From Collybiopsis luxurians FD-317 M1 (lineage: Eukaryota; Basidiomycota; Agaricomycetes; Agaricales; Omphalotaceae): DNA of 64,000 nt. A program made the position numbers and the translations under genes. Below, in pieces: positions 22,780-34,537 of this stretch; positions within the stretch are counted from its first letter, which is position 1; the number at the start of each line of letters is the position of its first letter. Below the pieces are notes generated by a model. The model was given only the letters and a program-made list of their open reading frames with translations, had not been told where the DNA came from and made no database searches. The stretch is taken from assembly GCA_000827265.1 (NCBI GenBank), contig KN834766.1:615061-679060 (forward strand), in the 5' to 3' direction.

Positions 22780-25169
22780 CTTGAACTTGAACTGTTCGAT
22801 CAACGTGTCCAACACATATACACATTCTAGAACGAGCGTCTCCACTATTAGCTGAGCCAAATCCAATTGAACGAAACGCGCCGGAGACTGTACGAAGACT
22901 TTTGATGCAACCAACGAAAAGATATCTGCCAAGAACGGTCTGATCTTCTCCTTCACGCTCATCCATATCTCTGACCGAAGGGAAGGGAGGCTTTGTATGC
23001 AGCGATCGGCCGTAATGGCCCCCAAATCACGCAAATAGGAAAGTCCTTACCACGCTCATATCTGATTTGGTCAATCCCACGCCACAGTATACGCTCTAAA
23101 ATTTTTCCATCCTCCTTCATCGTTTCCGTTTGTGCCCCATTATAGCCTTATCCCCAACTGTTTGACTGCTATTTGTTTGCCTCTGGTATTGATATAAGAA
23201 TGAGACCCCATTGCTGGGTATAACAACCGCCACTTGATGCATGCACCAATGAAAACATATCTGCCAAGATCGGTCGGATCCTTTCCCTCTCGCTCATTCT
23301 CATCTAGGGCGCGCGCTTGCCGATTGTATGTTGATGATGGCCATGGATGTGGGCGATCTCCCTTAGCTTCTGACCGGTTATGTAGGTCCGTATAGGGCGT
23401 GTAGCGGGGCAATATGCTAAACCGAGAAGTAGTAAGATGGAGAAGATAGGAGATCAGGAGGTGTTAAGTTTTAGGTGAGTGCCTTTCCTTCGAAAGTTTG
23501 AACGGAGACGTATTGATTTTTTATTTGTGTAGAGGTGACAACGTCAACGGGCAACGCTACTTGCTCGATTCAAGAATCGCTTCCCTCATCTGCGTTTTCT
23601 CCTGTGCTATTCAGTTTGGACATTGACGATCGAACACCTGATCCTGAACGGCTCTTGAGGTACGGGCGCTTCCACAAACATATCACGATTGATTATCCTC
23701 ATACTCGTTTCAAATCGACAGGGCCTATTTTCACTCAGCTACAACTCTTAACCATCTCCGAGGTTTGCTTACCTCCGGTTTTGCCTCGCTCCATCAACCA
23801 AGAGATTGGTCGCTGAGTCACGTACGTTCGCCGTCTCTAAAGTGGGTTATTTCACTGCTGTATGTGTTTCGGGTATATCATGATGCTGATGCGTCTAAGC
23901 TAGGAACGAATTCGAAAATATCGTTGAAGATCTTACGGATGCACTGGACTTTAGTCGGACTATTGGACAGGATGCGGGGGCGTCTTTCGAGCATGGAGGG
24001 GCTCGGAGTACAGTTGGGGAGGTAGATTTCTATACTAGGTACGTTACTAGCGACCCGTCCTAACCGCGCTCGCTGACTGGGCTTTCCATCTTACTCATAC
24101 TCATAGCCACGAAGGTTTAATGCTCGAATACGAACAAGCTCTAACCCGCGAATGTCCGGTCCCAAAATCCGTCAGCACCGCCCCGAACCAAAAAGGCTAC
24201 TACAACACCTCTGCGCACTTTTTGTGGATCGGCGACAGGACGAGACAGATTGATGGTGGACACGTCGAGTATTTCCGGGGGATACGGAATCCGATTGGGA
24301 TTAAAGTTGGGCCGAGTATGAAGAGCGATGAGTTGATTAGGCTGTTGGACAGTTAGTTCTCTTTTCCTTTTTGATTGTGGCGTTAGATTCTGACGCGTGG
24401 GCGTTGTAGTTGTGAATCCTGACAAGATATCTGGGAGAGTGACGCTAATATCAAGGTACGGTGCCGGAAAGGTATGTAGGCGGTATTCTATGTGTCACTG
24501 TAATTGGGTCTCAAACTCGCACCCTAGGTTGAGAATTACCTCCCAGATCATATCAAGGTCGTGAAGGCGTCTGGACATCCGGTAATCTGGGTGTGTGACC
24601 CCATGCACGGAAAGTAAGCAATCATCCCCATAGCACACGAGTATCGCAGAGATCTCATTTCCTCCTCAGCACCCTTACATCAAGCACAGGCCTCAAGACG
24701 CGCCACTTCCGCACCATTATTAATGAACTGACATCCTGTATCCGCATTCACAGCGAGTGCGACTCTCGACTTGGAGGCGTCAGTTTAGAGTTTACGGGCG
24801 AGCTGAATGATGAAGGGTTTAGCGTCACCGAGTGTCTTGGGGGGAGTATGGAGTTGAGCGAGGAGCAGCTTGGATTGAGGTATCAGGTTCGTGTGCGATA
24901 CCCACCGACAGATGGTGCAATATCTGAAAAACATGGTTTTTTCGTCTAGTCTTTCTGCGATCCTCGCTTAAACTTTGAGCAAAGTCTCGGTAAGTCTCAG
25001 TCTTCACCTTTCTCTCTATATTATTATTATGGAGGTACTGAATACGGGCGTCATTCTAGACGTGGCCTTTTTGATTTCGAACCATTATAAAAACGAACGG
25101 AGGGGGAAGAAGAAGGAGCTGGAAAAAGACGTTCTCTTTACAGAGTTGTCTGGTAGTAATGGTAAATAG
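22780..25169 (+). pseudogene. Second, 5'-decayed copy of class-II DAHP synthase
   Basis: Exons 1-3 are missing. Exon 4 is present twice in decayed form. One piece (about 22828-22970) has stops and small deletions; the other (about 23220-23333) resumes at DACTNEN but has TAG in place of the Trp of the conserved IWGARLP. From 23370 the sequence follows the intact gene closely. Exon 6 to the stop (25167-25169) keeps all conserved motifs, including [24 protein letters not shown] and CDPRLN, and splice sites are preserved. The exon-6 donor is GC instead of GT. The protein cannot include the metal-binding Cys region, so this copy is non-functional as a synthase. It lies directly upstream of Pam17, so this may be the older locus or the breakpoint side of an insertion. 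Confidence 0.85.
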
Positions 25170-25303
25170 ATGTCGAGACCATGTACATTGGAAAATGCTA
25201 CTACTAGGATCTTGGGGGTCGTGTCTGGACCTCTAGGCGCAACACGCCTCAGCTGTAAAATATCACACGTGACCTTTTTCTTTCCTGACCGCCGTTTGCG
25301 ACG

Positions 25304-26405
25304 ATGCAAACGACACTTTTCCTTCAATCACTACGTTCTTTAAGATGCTCTACGACGTTGAATGCTTCAGCTAGCTCGATAACCAACCCGGCCTTACGGT
25401 CTTCATCACATTTTAGCGTCACAATATCTGGACGGACTGCAGGCTTCCGATTCAAGTCGACCAAAGCCGCCGCGAAATCTGCGTCCACACCAAAACCTGT
25501 TCCGTCCGCGGCTTCCGGCTCATCTAGTGCGGCTTCAGCTTCAGAGCTGGGTGCTGCTAACGCAGCGAAAAAGAGTGCCCAGGAAACGCTTTCATGGCCT
25601 CAATATCTTACTATTCGACGGAGCAAACGGAGGTGGCAGAATGTGCGCGAATTTCACTGCTTTCCAAGTTGTCATGAGTGCTCAGTATGATTCGATTTTG
25701 GATGTTATAGCTCGCGGCCTTTCCCTCCTCGATACTAGGTCTTTTGGGCGGAGCGGCATATTTCGGAGGTCTCGATACGGATCCTCTGAAACCCATCTTC
25801 GTTCGTCCTCTACCTTTGCTTTCTCGCGCTGACATTGATGCCTCTCCTTCTCGACAGGGCGTAGACCCATTCATGTTCTACGGCTTCTGCACCGTAGCCT
25901 GCATGGGCGGAGGGTACCTCATCGGTCCCACACTCGGAGCGTTCATCTGGCGTAGGTTACCTTCGACGAGGAAGTACGGGAGCGTGATAGATAAGAAGGA
26001 TAAAGAGTTTTATGAGAGGATTGCGAAGAATCGGGTGGATGTAACGTTGCAGAGTCCGACGAGTCCTGTCCCGGATTATTATGGTGAGTTATCGTGGATT
26101 TTTTTTCTTTCTGGTGTGCTGCCCTTTGGGATTTTGAGTCCATCGTCGATTTGCGATGTTTCTCCCTGTCTTTTCTGCTATTCTCTACCTTGTTCAGTTG
26201 GTGTTCTGCCTTGACCTAATATGAATCTTCCACTTTCAGGCGAAAAAATTGGCTCTTTACATGAATACCGAAAGGTTCGTGTCCCATACTCCATTCTGTC
26301 TTTGCTTCTCAGCCTGGCTCATGCTGAACTCGCTACCTTCCTTTGCAGTGGCTACGCGACCAAAACAAGTATCGTCGAAAGGTTGTCTTCGAAGAGTCGG
26401 CATGA
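25304..26405 (+). CDS. PAM17: Pam17, presequence translocase-associated motor subunit
   Basis: Inner-membrane component of the TIM23 import motor, needed for efficient matrix protein import. Five exons (25304-25642, 25711-25800, 25858-26083, 26240-26274, 26349-26405) join in phase to 248 residues. The N-terminus is an Arg/Ser-rich mitochondrial presequence without acidic residues. The Pam17 domain starts at LSWPQYLTIRRSKRRWQ (about residue 97). Two membrane segments follow: SSILGLLGGAAYFGGL, ending in the family signature DTDPLKPIFG, and FMFYGFCTVACMGGGYLIGP. Then come KEFYERIAKNRVDVTLQ, PVPDYYGEKIGSLHEYRKW and LRDQNKYRRK at the end. Length and order match the family. Starts 134 bases after the DAHP synthase pseudogene. 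Confidence 0.93.
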
Positions 26406-26704
26406 GGGTAATTGAGGGAGGAGTCTTCGCGTGTGCGGGCTGGGCTTGCCCGTTCATGAGCCGTTGGAGAATGCTTCGCCCCTTCGTCGTCGTCGTATGA
26501 ATGTAGAAAGGCGAAAACCACGGAAGGGGGTGTAGAAATGATACGGGTCTGTGAATATCGATCTGATAGATTTTTCACAAAAATACAATCACCCGTACTT
26601 TGATACAAAAGTATTTATGAGCTCTCACTAGGCCTCACTGTTGATACAGTGCAGCAGGAAAACAAAGGAGATATTAGCCATAAAAAATCCAGAATACCTC
26701 AGAT
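26406..26704. other. 3' flank of Pam17, no gene
   Basis: About 300 bases between the Pam17 stop and the tRNA gene, with no supported gene. Open frames here overlap Pam17 exons and are shadows of it. Confidence 0.5.
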
Positions 26705-26799
26705 TTCCTTCTAGCCGACTTGAACGACTGACCTCGTCATAGAATGGATACCGCTATTGACATACTAGTGACGCGCTCTACCAACTGAGCTAAGAAGGA
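26705..26799 (-). tRNA. tRNA-Thr (anticodon AGT) with a short intron
   Basis: Read on the minus strand, a complete cloverleaf forms. The acceptor stem TCCTTCT pairs with AGAAGGA over 7 bp. The D arm is GCTC-AGTTGGTA-GAGC. The anticodon stem CGTCA pairs with TGACG around loop CTAGTA, so positions 34-36 are AGT. The T arm is AGTCG-TTCAAGT-CGGCT with one G-T pair. About 22 bases sit between position 37 and position 38, the canonical nuclear tRNA intron place. The discriminator base is A; CCA is not encoded. Confidence 0.85.
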
Positions 26800-27411
26800 A
26801 TCATTTAATGGTGAATTGATGCTCTCAAGTACTAATAACTAAGGCCTGCAAGGGTCAGGGTACTTCCAAACATGATCGTTGCCACACTTGGTAGCTCACT
26901 TGGTATGCAATCCAGCACATGCACAGCGCCAGAAGCAATACCTTTGAAATATTGGCCATATGCTTACAAGTACAAAGTTTAGTGGAGGGACCTCTCTCTC
27001 GTCATTGGTTGCGAGATACTATCATAGTTACCTTTGAGTTGCCTTCGATTAATTCAATTGGAATCAATAATTCCTAGTTCATGCATGAATAAACATGATA
27101 TATTTTTAAGAGCTAGCAAGTCTCCGAGGAGCTCTGAAGGAACGCTAGATACTAAGCATGTTAAAATCTCAAACAAAGCTAGTCCCAATTTTGCGCACCG
27201 TTGAGTTCACGGTTTCAAGATACATTACCACGATTGTGATCTTACAACTAAGTATCTTTGAATTGAATTTTTCAACACAAGCACGAAATAAGGAGATATA
27301 TTTCCAATCTCGGAACTAGGAGCTAGCCTGTCTGTCTAGTTCACCGATGGTGTCAATTGGAATCCCGAACCAAGGTGGTCCTGAGACGACAATATCCAGC
27401 TCACCAAGAGT
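26800..27411. other. Intergenic region, no gene
   Basis: AT-rich space between the tRNA gene and the 3' end of ectodomain copy C. The words CAATTGGAATC occur twice (about 27056 and 27354). Nothing else is supported. Confidence 0.4.
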
Positions 27412-29024
27412 CTATTCTGCTGTATAATCCGGTGGAGCCTCTACAAGAATACTACCCTGCCTCAAAACACCGTCCTCGGTCAGGCGCAGACCGCTGTCGA
27501 TGTGAACAGCACGCATTTCATGCTGTTGCACTATTCCTTCACCTAATCGCTGGTTTCCTTGCTGAATTTGATCCTGCGCCCCAGGCAGGAACCGACGAAG
27601 CTTCATAGGCAGTATATTCGTGGAAGATCTATCACCGCTGATTGAACTAGAGCTCGGCAGTGTCGAAGCCATTTCATCTGTTGATGATTAAATATCGGAT
27701 TCCACCTGTCGGTTGAAGATACATACTGAAAGTTATTCTTGATGAATATGTTTTCTCGCGGTTTTTAGACAAAGCAATTGTAACATTTTGAGATAATCTT
27801 TCTCTATTGACGGGATGGAAGGGGGTCGGGGCTGTAGCAAGGTCTGCTTTTCTTTGTTTTAATTTTCGCCAATACAGCAGGATACCAAAAATAATAAGCA
27901 GAGCTGGGATAACTGAGCCCAGAATTGCACCAATAATAGCTCCATGATTTGAGTGTCTCGGTGAAGTGGAGACAGCCGAACCGGTATGAGTAGCGGTTGA
28001 AATGGAGGTCGAAGTGGAGGAGGATGAGTTCAGCAACTCTTGCTGATCGGAGGTGAGCGATTGAACATAGAAGTAGCTGATGTCTAGCGGCATTCCCTGT
28101 TGGCTGCCGTTGAAGGCTACAGACACAGTATGTTCTGCGACACTAAGATTAGAAGCTGTGAAAAGCAACTGATTGGTCACGGTTGAGGTCGATGCTCCAA
28201 TTTGGCCTGGTAACTGGATTGTCACGGGAGTATCATTATCAATTTGATATGCTGCGGTGTTTGAAATATTACTAAGATCTCCAAAGAGGGAGACTGATGT
28301 TCCTTCAATGTCCGTATAAATATTATGAGTAGGCCCCAATGCAGTGACTGACTTACCATTGAATTTGAGAACTGCTGTACTACCAGGTGTTGCCGTAACG
28401 GTTGAACCATCTCCAGCATCCACCGTCCATCCTGGCCCAAAGTTGAGTGAACTATAATTTGATGAAGGTACGAGATCAGGATTTCCGACTTGCAATATTT
28501 GTCCATCGACATCGGGATTAGCCAGACTTTCGTAAGTGATATAGTCAAGATGCCAAACACTATTCGGCCAGTTGGTCACATTTATTAGCAGCTCGTGTTC
28601 TCCAGGCGACCAACCGCCAAAAGTAGAATTAGCATGACAAACGATTATGTTGTTCTGGGTAAGATCCAGAGGGTAGTCATAAATGTAGCGGCCTATAGGT
28701 GCACCGTCGAGTAGGCAGGTAACTATACCGAGGGAGCCATCTGACCTCCTGCCATCCAAAGTCCCGTACACTCCTAGATAGGAGGTGCCTAAATAGACAA
28801 TTACTACTTGGGCTGCAGTGACCTTTGAAGCTAGAGACATACTCACCGTTGAACCTAAAGCTGGCTGTTACATTACCAGATGTTGAATGCAGAGTACTAT
28901 TGAACGCGGGTCCACTCCTGCTACTCTGGTCGAAACTATTTTGTGTGTTGGAAACAAATGACCAGGAGCCAGAGTATTCGAGCCTTGGGTCAGTATCATC
29001 AACCATATACCACACGGTGGACAT
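27412..29024 (-). CDS. Single-pass membrane protein with two ectodomain modules (copy C, intact)
   Basis: Four exons in phase (29024-28847, 28788-28357, 28302-27727, 27677-27412) give 483 residues. Module 1: MSTVWYMVDDTDP, EYSGSWSF, FNSTLHST, TSYLGVYGTLDG, CLLDGAPIG, SPGEHELLINVTN, YITYESLANPDVDG. Module 2: SSLNFGPGW, the FNG/TSVSLFGD exon junction, NTAAYQIDN, LSVAEHTVSVAFNGS and ISYFYVQSL. A Ser/Thr stalk, one membrane helix (AIIGAILGSVIPALLIIFG) and a basic KLKQRK follow. The tail exon reads RSSTNILPMKLRRF, GAQDQIQQGNQRLGEG, RLTEDGVLRQGS and ends APPDYTAE. Many N-x-S/T sites suit a glycosylated outside face, although no signal peptide precedes it. The 54-base second intron is a multiple of three and open. 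No frame lesion was found. A surface-sensing role is a guess. Confidence 0.82.
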
Positions 29025-30545
29025 GGGTGGAAAAGAATGAGACTGAGAGGAGTTTCTAGAAATCGATCCGCTAGATCAGACACATTTTTTTATCCGAGTC
29101 ATTATAATTGATAGACTAATGAAACATGATGTTGGGTCCGAGATCCGGTTGCCAAGAGCTTGATTAATGCAGGCTGTCAGCGCTAACTGTCTATCATTGG
29201 CGACGGATTTAATACCGCTACTGCCACTACACCACTCTCTACCGTCTTTTACGGGGACCTGGTGCTCAGGCAGTGACACAAATACTACTACCACCATTTC
29301 AAGCCCCACAATCATTTGCCGGCAACAATAGCAAATGCAAATTCCCTCCTTGTGAGACTGGGGGACAGGGAAAAATTTGATGAAATCATAATCAAAGCAG
29401 CTGCCCTAATATGGTCACTTATTTCGCATATGCCAGATGCTACGGCATTAAGCGTCTAGGAAGGTCTTCTGACTACCCTGTTTAAGTAAAAAAAATTTAA
29501 AGGCCTTAAGAGAAATAGATTCTGATGAAGATAATAAAGCAGGAATTAAGTGCTTTCGGTAATTATAAGATGCTCAGAATGGATGACATTCTGTATAATT
29601 GGAAAGGGGGGTGTATCTTGGAGTCCTCAGTCTCCTGTTTGAGATATAGTTATCTTGGCAGGTGCAAGCAACATTCATGACATACATAGAGAAAAAATTC
29701 CATCAAGTTACAACTATAATTCAAGTTTCAAATGATTCCCACTGGGATCAAACAGATACTCCTTTCCGATTTTCTTGACTGGTTCTTTCATCTCGTCCTG
29801 ATGTCATCCCATCATGTCTCATCATGTCCATCAACCAACTGTCTGAACTTAAAAGGGACCGACTCACCTAGATTCCATGGCAACCGACAATGCATACAGG
29901 CATTGGTCAATACGAACGAGGACCCAGAGGGAAACTATGTAGACATTAAGGAGAATGGTTCCATGGCAAAGGGGAAGTAGGAAAGGGAAAGGAACACTGC
30001 ACAGTGGCGAAGGAAAGCAGATAATCGAATTTCTTCCCACAGTATACGTGCCTCTCGGGCCCTATTGTCAGCGCTCATTCCCGGTAGGAGAGAAGGGGAG
30101 TTCTGCAGATCATTGAAATGGAATCATGTATGCCGCACGGACTGAGGCGAAGCCGAGAAAGCAGGACATGGGGAAGTTTAATTTTCAGTTTGGTAGATGA
30201 CACTGACATTGACAGTTTGACATGCACATGGGAGCAAACGGCCAAAGCCGAATATGTCCGATTGTCAAGGCCCCAACAGCGGAATTCTCATTCTTGTCAA
30301 TGTCACCTGCATCTTCACTAACTCCAGTTCGTTCTTGTCCTTGTTGTTTCTGTTGATATCATCACTGTCTCTCCTTCATTACCTTCTACCACTTTTTCAT
30401 GAGAGTCCACGGTTCAGAAAGATAATAGTGATAAGGAAAGGTTTACTTATGGTGAGTACGCTGTGAATATGCGAAGAAAGGTCTGATGTCTGCCATCAAG
30501 TAGAGTATGCATAACAAGTTTGTTTATTCTTTTCCGAGAGCGATT
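29025..30545. other. Intergenic DNA upstream of copy C
   Basis: No gene is supported on either strand. The pyrimidine-rich stretch just before the copy C start (CTCAGTCTCATTCTTTTCC on the minus strand) is its likely core promoter or leader. Around 29800-29830 there are repeated CATCATGTC words. Confidence 0.4.
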
Positions 30546-30640
30546 GAACCTACCCACCTATAACACCAATCTGAAGCTAACGATCCCAATGTCCGTCGGA
30601 CATTTATCTTACTCTGCGATGTATCGTGGCAAACTTGAAA
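30546..30640 (-). pseudogene. Relic of an ectodomain-gene 3' end
   Basis: The sequence CAATCTGAAGCTAACGATCCC and the following bases up to TTACTCTGCGATGTATCGTGGC match the 3' flank and last codons (-YTTE-stop) of copies D (32500-32556) and E (37880-37960). Similarity ends inside the tail exon. Upstream, CGGTTCAGAAAGAT at about 30412 also matches the D flank at about 32331, so a larger piece was duplicated and lost. Confidence 0.55.
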
Positions 30641-30986
30641 CCGCGATGGCCTTCAGGGATGATGAATCATGATATGTATTCAAAAATCCCTTCGCATTTT
30701 CCGGCATCTTGAAATAATACATTATATTTACCCCTTTTGGCCACCAAGGAAGATAGTTGCCCCTTGCCCAAGTGTCTACAGACATCCGACTGGGGTTCCA
30801 AACTTCTCAATCGCTAGATGCCTGCACGTACGATTCAAAGCGATCATTACTGCGGTGATACTTTTTCAATGTCTTTAGACAGCGTCAGCTTCAACTTTAC
30901 ATCTGGTTGAATGCTCCATCATTGCTGAGCGCAGTGGTATAGGACCAAATCCTTTTGGAAGCTTTCGAGTTGCAATAAGCTGCGAG

Positions 30987-31152
30987 TTCGGACATCTGCT
31001 TTTACCTGATGGGAGGTAGCTGTCGTTCTATACGAAGATGTCGATGAAGCATGAAAAGCACCCATTGCCTTCGGACATATGCTTTTACTTGATGGGAGGT
31101 AGCTGTCGTCCTACAGGAAGATGCCAATGAGGCATGAAAAGCATCTATCCCC
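30987..31152 (+). repeat. 83-bp tandem duplication
   Basis: Two adjacent units starting TTCGGACAT at 30987 and 31070, both with TGATGGGAGGTAGCTGTCGT and ending CATGAAAAGCA; about 85-90% identical by eye. Confidence 0.75.
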
Positions 31153-31744
31153 GGATCAAACCTCAAAACTGCTTAGATTAATGATTGCAATGTATCAGTA
31201 TCAGAACCCAGTACCCAGATTACTACAAAACATAATTATTTAATTTAATAACCTACGCCGAGCCAACCCTTTCTCATACTAGGTTCAATCCTGATGACAA
31301 TCGCGGATTTTGTGTTTCCCACCTGGCATGTCCATCGCATAATCTTGTTTAATCATTTCTGATCTGCAAAGGGCACACAGGTATTCTGGTGCGCATTCGC
31401 ATGCTAGGCAGAGCTGATGGACTTTTTATAGGTCCTTTGCATGTTAGAGCTTGGCGGCAATCAACATTACTTAGTCTTCATCATATCTGCATCACATAAA
31501 GCATAATGATAATGATCACGATCATGATCATGGAAGGTACTAGGCTAATATGGATAATAAATGATCTCTAAGGACGTACATCATCTAGCTCCGTTATGCT
31601 CTGAAGATGCTCTCTGAAGATGCTCCAAAGAAATTGGACTAAGGTCAAGGTCATTATAAAGCCTCCTTTTTTTCGAACTCCTAATTAGTTTCTAAGCCAT
31701 AACAGGATGGCAGTCTTCAAACAGAGAGCTACGTTCGTCATTTC

Positions 31745-31847
31745 TACTTGAGGCCCTGCCGCTGGTAATGGGCTAATCTTGGCGCATGGCGGTTACTTGT
31801 TCCTTGCGCCTATCTGCTGCTAACTCAAACACCGCCTTGCAGCTTAG
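31745..31847 (+). repeat. Dispersed repeat, copy 2 (partner 22638-22735)
   Basis: Shares ACTTGAGGCCCTGCC, GGTAATGGGC, CGCATGGC and TATCTGCTG with the copy at 22.6 kb, in the same orientation. Confidence 0.5.
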
Positions 31848-32533
31848 TTTACTGTAACTATTCAAGTGCGATCTGATTATGATTACAACCTAGTCATACC
31901 TCAAAAGTCTGTCTGATTAGAATCAGGCGCTCAGCTGTCAGTGTCTAGCTGGGTTAGTAAGGCAAAATGATGAGAGAAACTGTTCTCAGAGGAATAACAA
32001 AACAAGTAGAGGACATTAACTATTGATCTTTCCATGAGGAAATAAGTAAATGAATTCAGCTCTGCTGAGGGTGAGGTCTTCAGACTGCAAGCTTACTGTT
32101 GGTGTGTGCTTCGCTACTGCCTGTGGTCTCTAATGTGCAGGAGCACTATGTGGTGCCTAGTCTGGAACATATTTCAAAATAACAAACAGCGGGATTTCCT
32201 TCAAGCTAATTCAAATCCTGACCTCGGCTTAGTGCAACCTGACACTCCATATCAATACTAGTGATGTACTGATGCACTTTTTACTCTTTTCACTAATTTG
32301 AATTTCAACATCTGGTTTACAAAGAGCCCGCGGTTCAGAAAGATGAGAGAAGATACAGAACTGCTAAGTAGGGTGATAAGGGATGGTATATGGTAAGTAC
32401 ACAGAAAATATGCAAAGAGAGGCTGGTAATTGTAAGTAAGTAGAACAAAAAGCATGCATAGCCAAGAGTAATCAAATTGACCACCCAATGCATCAATCTA
32501 AAGCTAATGATCCCCATGTTCGACACCCCCATC

Positions 32534-34103
32534 CTACTCTGTTGTATATCATGGCAAAACCTCCATTGGGGCATTATAATGTGCATACTGCTGATCTTGC
32601 TGTTGGCGAAGCTGATCCTGCATTACAGCGATGCGTTGCTCATACTTCATAGCAAGTAGAGTGTTCGGCCCACTTTCGCGACTTCTTTGTGCAAAGATTG
32701 CTTCATCTAAAAGAACCTATCAATTGTTTGATGCATATTTAAGCGAATAATACGTACTTGTGGGTCCTTGAAATAAATTCGAGTTCCTGAGATGGGGAGA
32801 TGAAGCAGATGCCAAGTCTTGGGATGTTAGAGCAGTTGTTATAAAACCTTGAGGCTCAAAGGGGATTGGAGTGGCAAGTGCCTCCGTCCGTTTGGATCTT
32901 CTCCACCACATTATAACAACTATCAAAAGTATAACTACCACCAGTGAACCCAAAACAGCACCAACTATGGTACTGAGACTTAAATGTGCCGATGATGAAT
33001 TAGAAAATGCTGATCCAGTTGAAGTCGAAGTGGGAGTTGTGGAAGAGGTAGAAGATGAAACCAGCGACTCTTGTTGAGCTGCGGTGAGGGACCGGATGTA
33101 AAAGTAATCAATATCCAGTGGCATTCCCGATTGAGTACCGTTGAAGATTACAACCACTGTATGTTCTCCAACACTAAGATCAGAAGCCGTGAATAAAAGT
33201 TGTTTGGCCAATGTTACATTATCATTTGGAGATCGAGTCAGCTGGATTAGTATAGGAGCCTGATCATCGACCTGATATGCTGCAGTATTTGAAATGTCGC
33301 TAGTCAAATCACCATAAAGGGAGATTGACGTTCCTGGTACATGAGTTAAATGTTATAGACACTGACACAAATAGTAACGGACTTACCATTGAATTTTACT
33401 GTTGCTTCGCTACCAGGAATTCTTGTACTAGTCACATAAGTGCCTTCGAGTTCATCCATCCTGGCCCAAATGTGAGCGAGCTATAATTTGATGCAGCCAT
33501 GATCTCTGGATTCCCCGCCTGCAATATTTCTCCGTCCAGAACAGGATTGGCCGAACTCTCATAGGTGATATAGTCAAAATACCAGGCAGTTGTAGTGCCC
33601 GACACAATCCCAGGATAGTTGGTAATTTCTATCACCAGCTCGTGTTCTCCATCTGAGGCTGGGGTTGATGCACCCGGGACAGAGTCGGTCCAACTTGAAC
33701 AAACAAGTACATTGTTGTCGATCAGCCCCACTGGGGGCTTACTAAGAGGGGTCATTGTGTATTCATTGTCAAGTAGACAGTCAATAAAGGGGCCGGAGGG
33801 AAAGCCAGAACTGTTCGAGATTACATCACCTGAGCTTCCGTACACCCCAAAATAAGATCCTGAATAAAACTTTAACTTGCTGAGATAAATTTTGAAGTAA
33901 CTCAGAGACATACCATTGAACCGAAAGGTAATCGTTGTATTACCCGTTGTTGAATGTAAAGTGCTGTTGAATGCGGGGCCATTGAAGCTCAAAGAGTCAA
34001 AGTCCAAGCCTGAAACATCACTCGTATCGGGAACGAATATCCAGGAGTTAGAGTAAATGATCCTTGGGTCTGTATCATCGACCATAAACCACACAGTGGA
34101 CAT
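32534..34103 (-). pseudogene. Ectodomain membrane-protein pseudogene (copy D)
   Basis: Close paralog of intact copy E. Exon equivalents: 34103-33914, 33859-33387, 33333-32758 and 32706 leftwards. Module 1 is intact (VDDTDPRIIYSNSW, SYFGVYGSS, CLLDNEY, EHELVIEITNYPG, YITYESSANPVLDG). A 13-base deletion in exon 2, right after FGPGW, shifts the frame, so translation stops about seven codons later at 33432. Downstream, module 2, the stalk and the helix (VGAVLGSLVVVILLIVVIMWW) are still open. The tail exon (AMKYEQRIAVMQDQL) has a TGA in place of the Arg of LPRYTTE, removing the last four residues. Two independent lesions argue for a pseudogene; a secreted module-1 fragment of about 220 residues could still be made. 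Confidence 0.75.
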
Positions 34104-34537
34104 GAGGGAAAAGACAAAAAAAAAAAACAGCTATATATTGCTAGCTCTGCATCTGGAGGCACAAGAAATCATGAAGTGCGAGTGTATAAAGATTTCCATT
34201 GGTCCCGGAAAATTTACCATGAAACAATGCTGTTGAATAACATGATGACAGCCAGGAGATTTGATATGCCAAATGAGCCCACGTGCTTCAAGTTTGTGTT
34301 TGGCAAGGTCGCATTCAAAAGATGTATAGATGGACAGATAGATGGATAGATAATAATACATAGCCGATTCAATCTATTGTATTACATTGGGTTCAACTTC
34401 AGCTGAGAGAACAAAATGATGACAAGTCAGTTTGTTTTAGAGAAGTTGAATCCAACCTGAAACCGAGTACAGAACCAAGAACCTGGTATCATGTATTTTT
34501 TCAAAAAAAAGAAAAATGTATCTTACATCAACAGTGA
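34104..34537. other. Upstream region of copy D
   Basis: Starts with a pyrimidine-rich tract (a 12-A run on the plus strand at about 34118). No gene is seen. Confidence 0.4.

Larger units (their letters stand above)
30641..32533. other. Gene-free region with repeats
   Basis: No gene is seen. The region contains an 83-bp tandem duplication, the second copy of a dispersed repeat (31745-31847) and the 3' flank of copy D. Confidence 0.4.
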
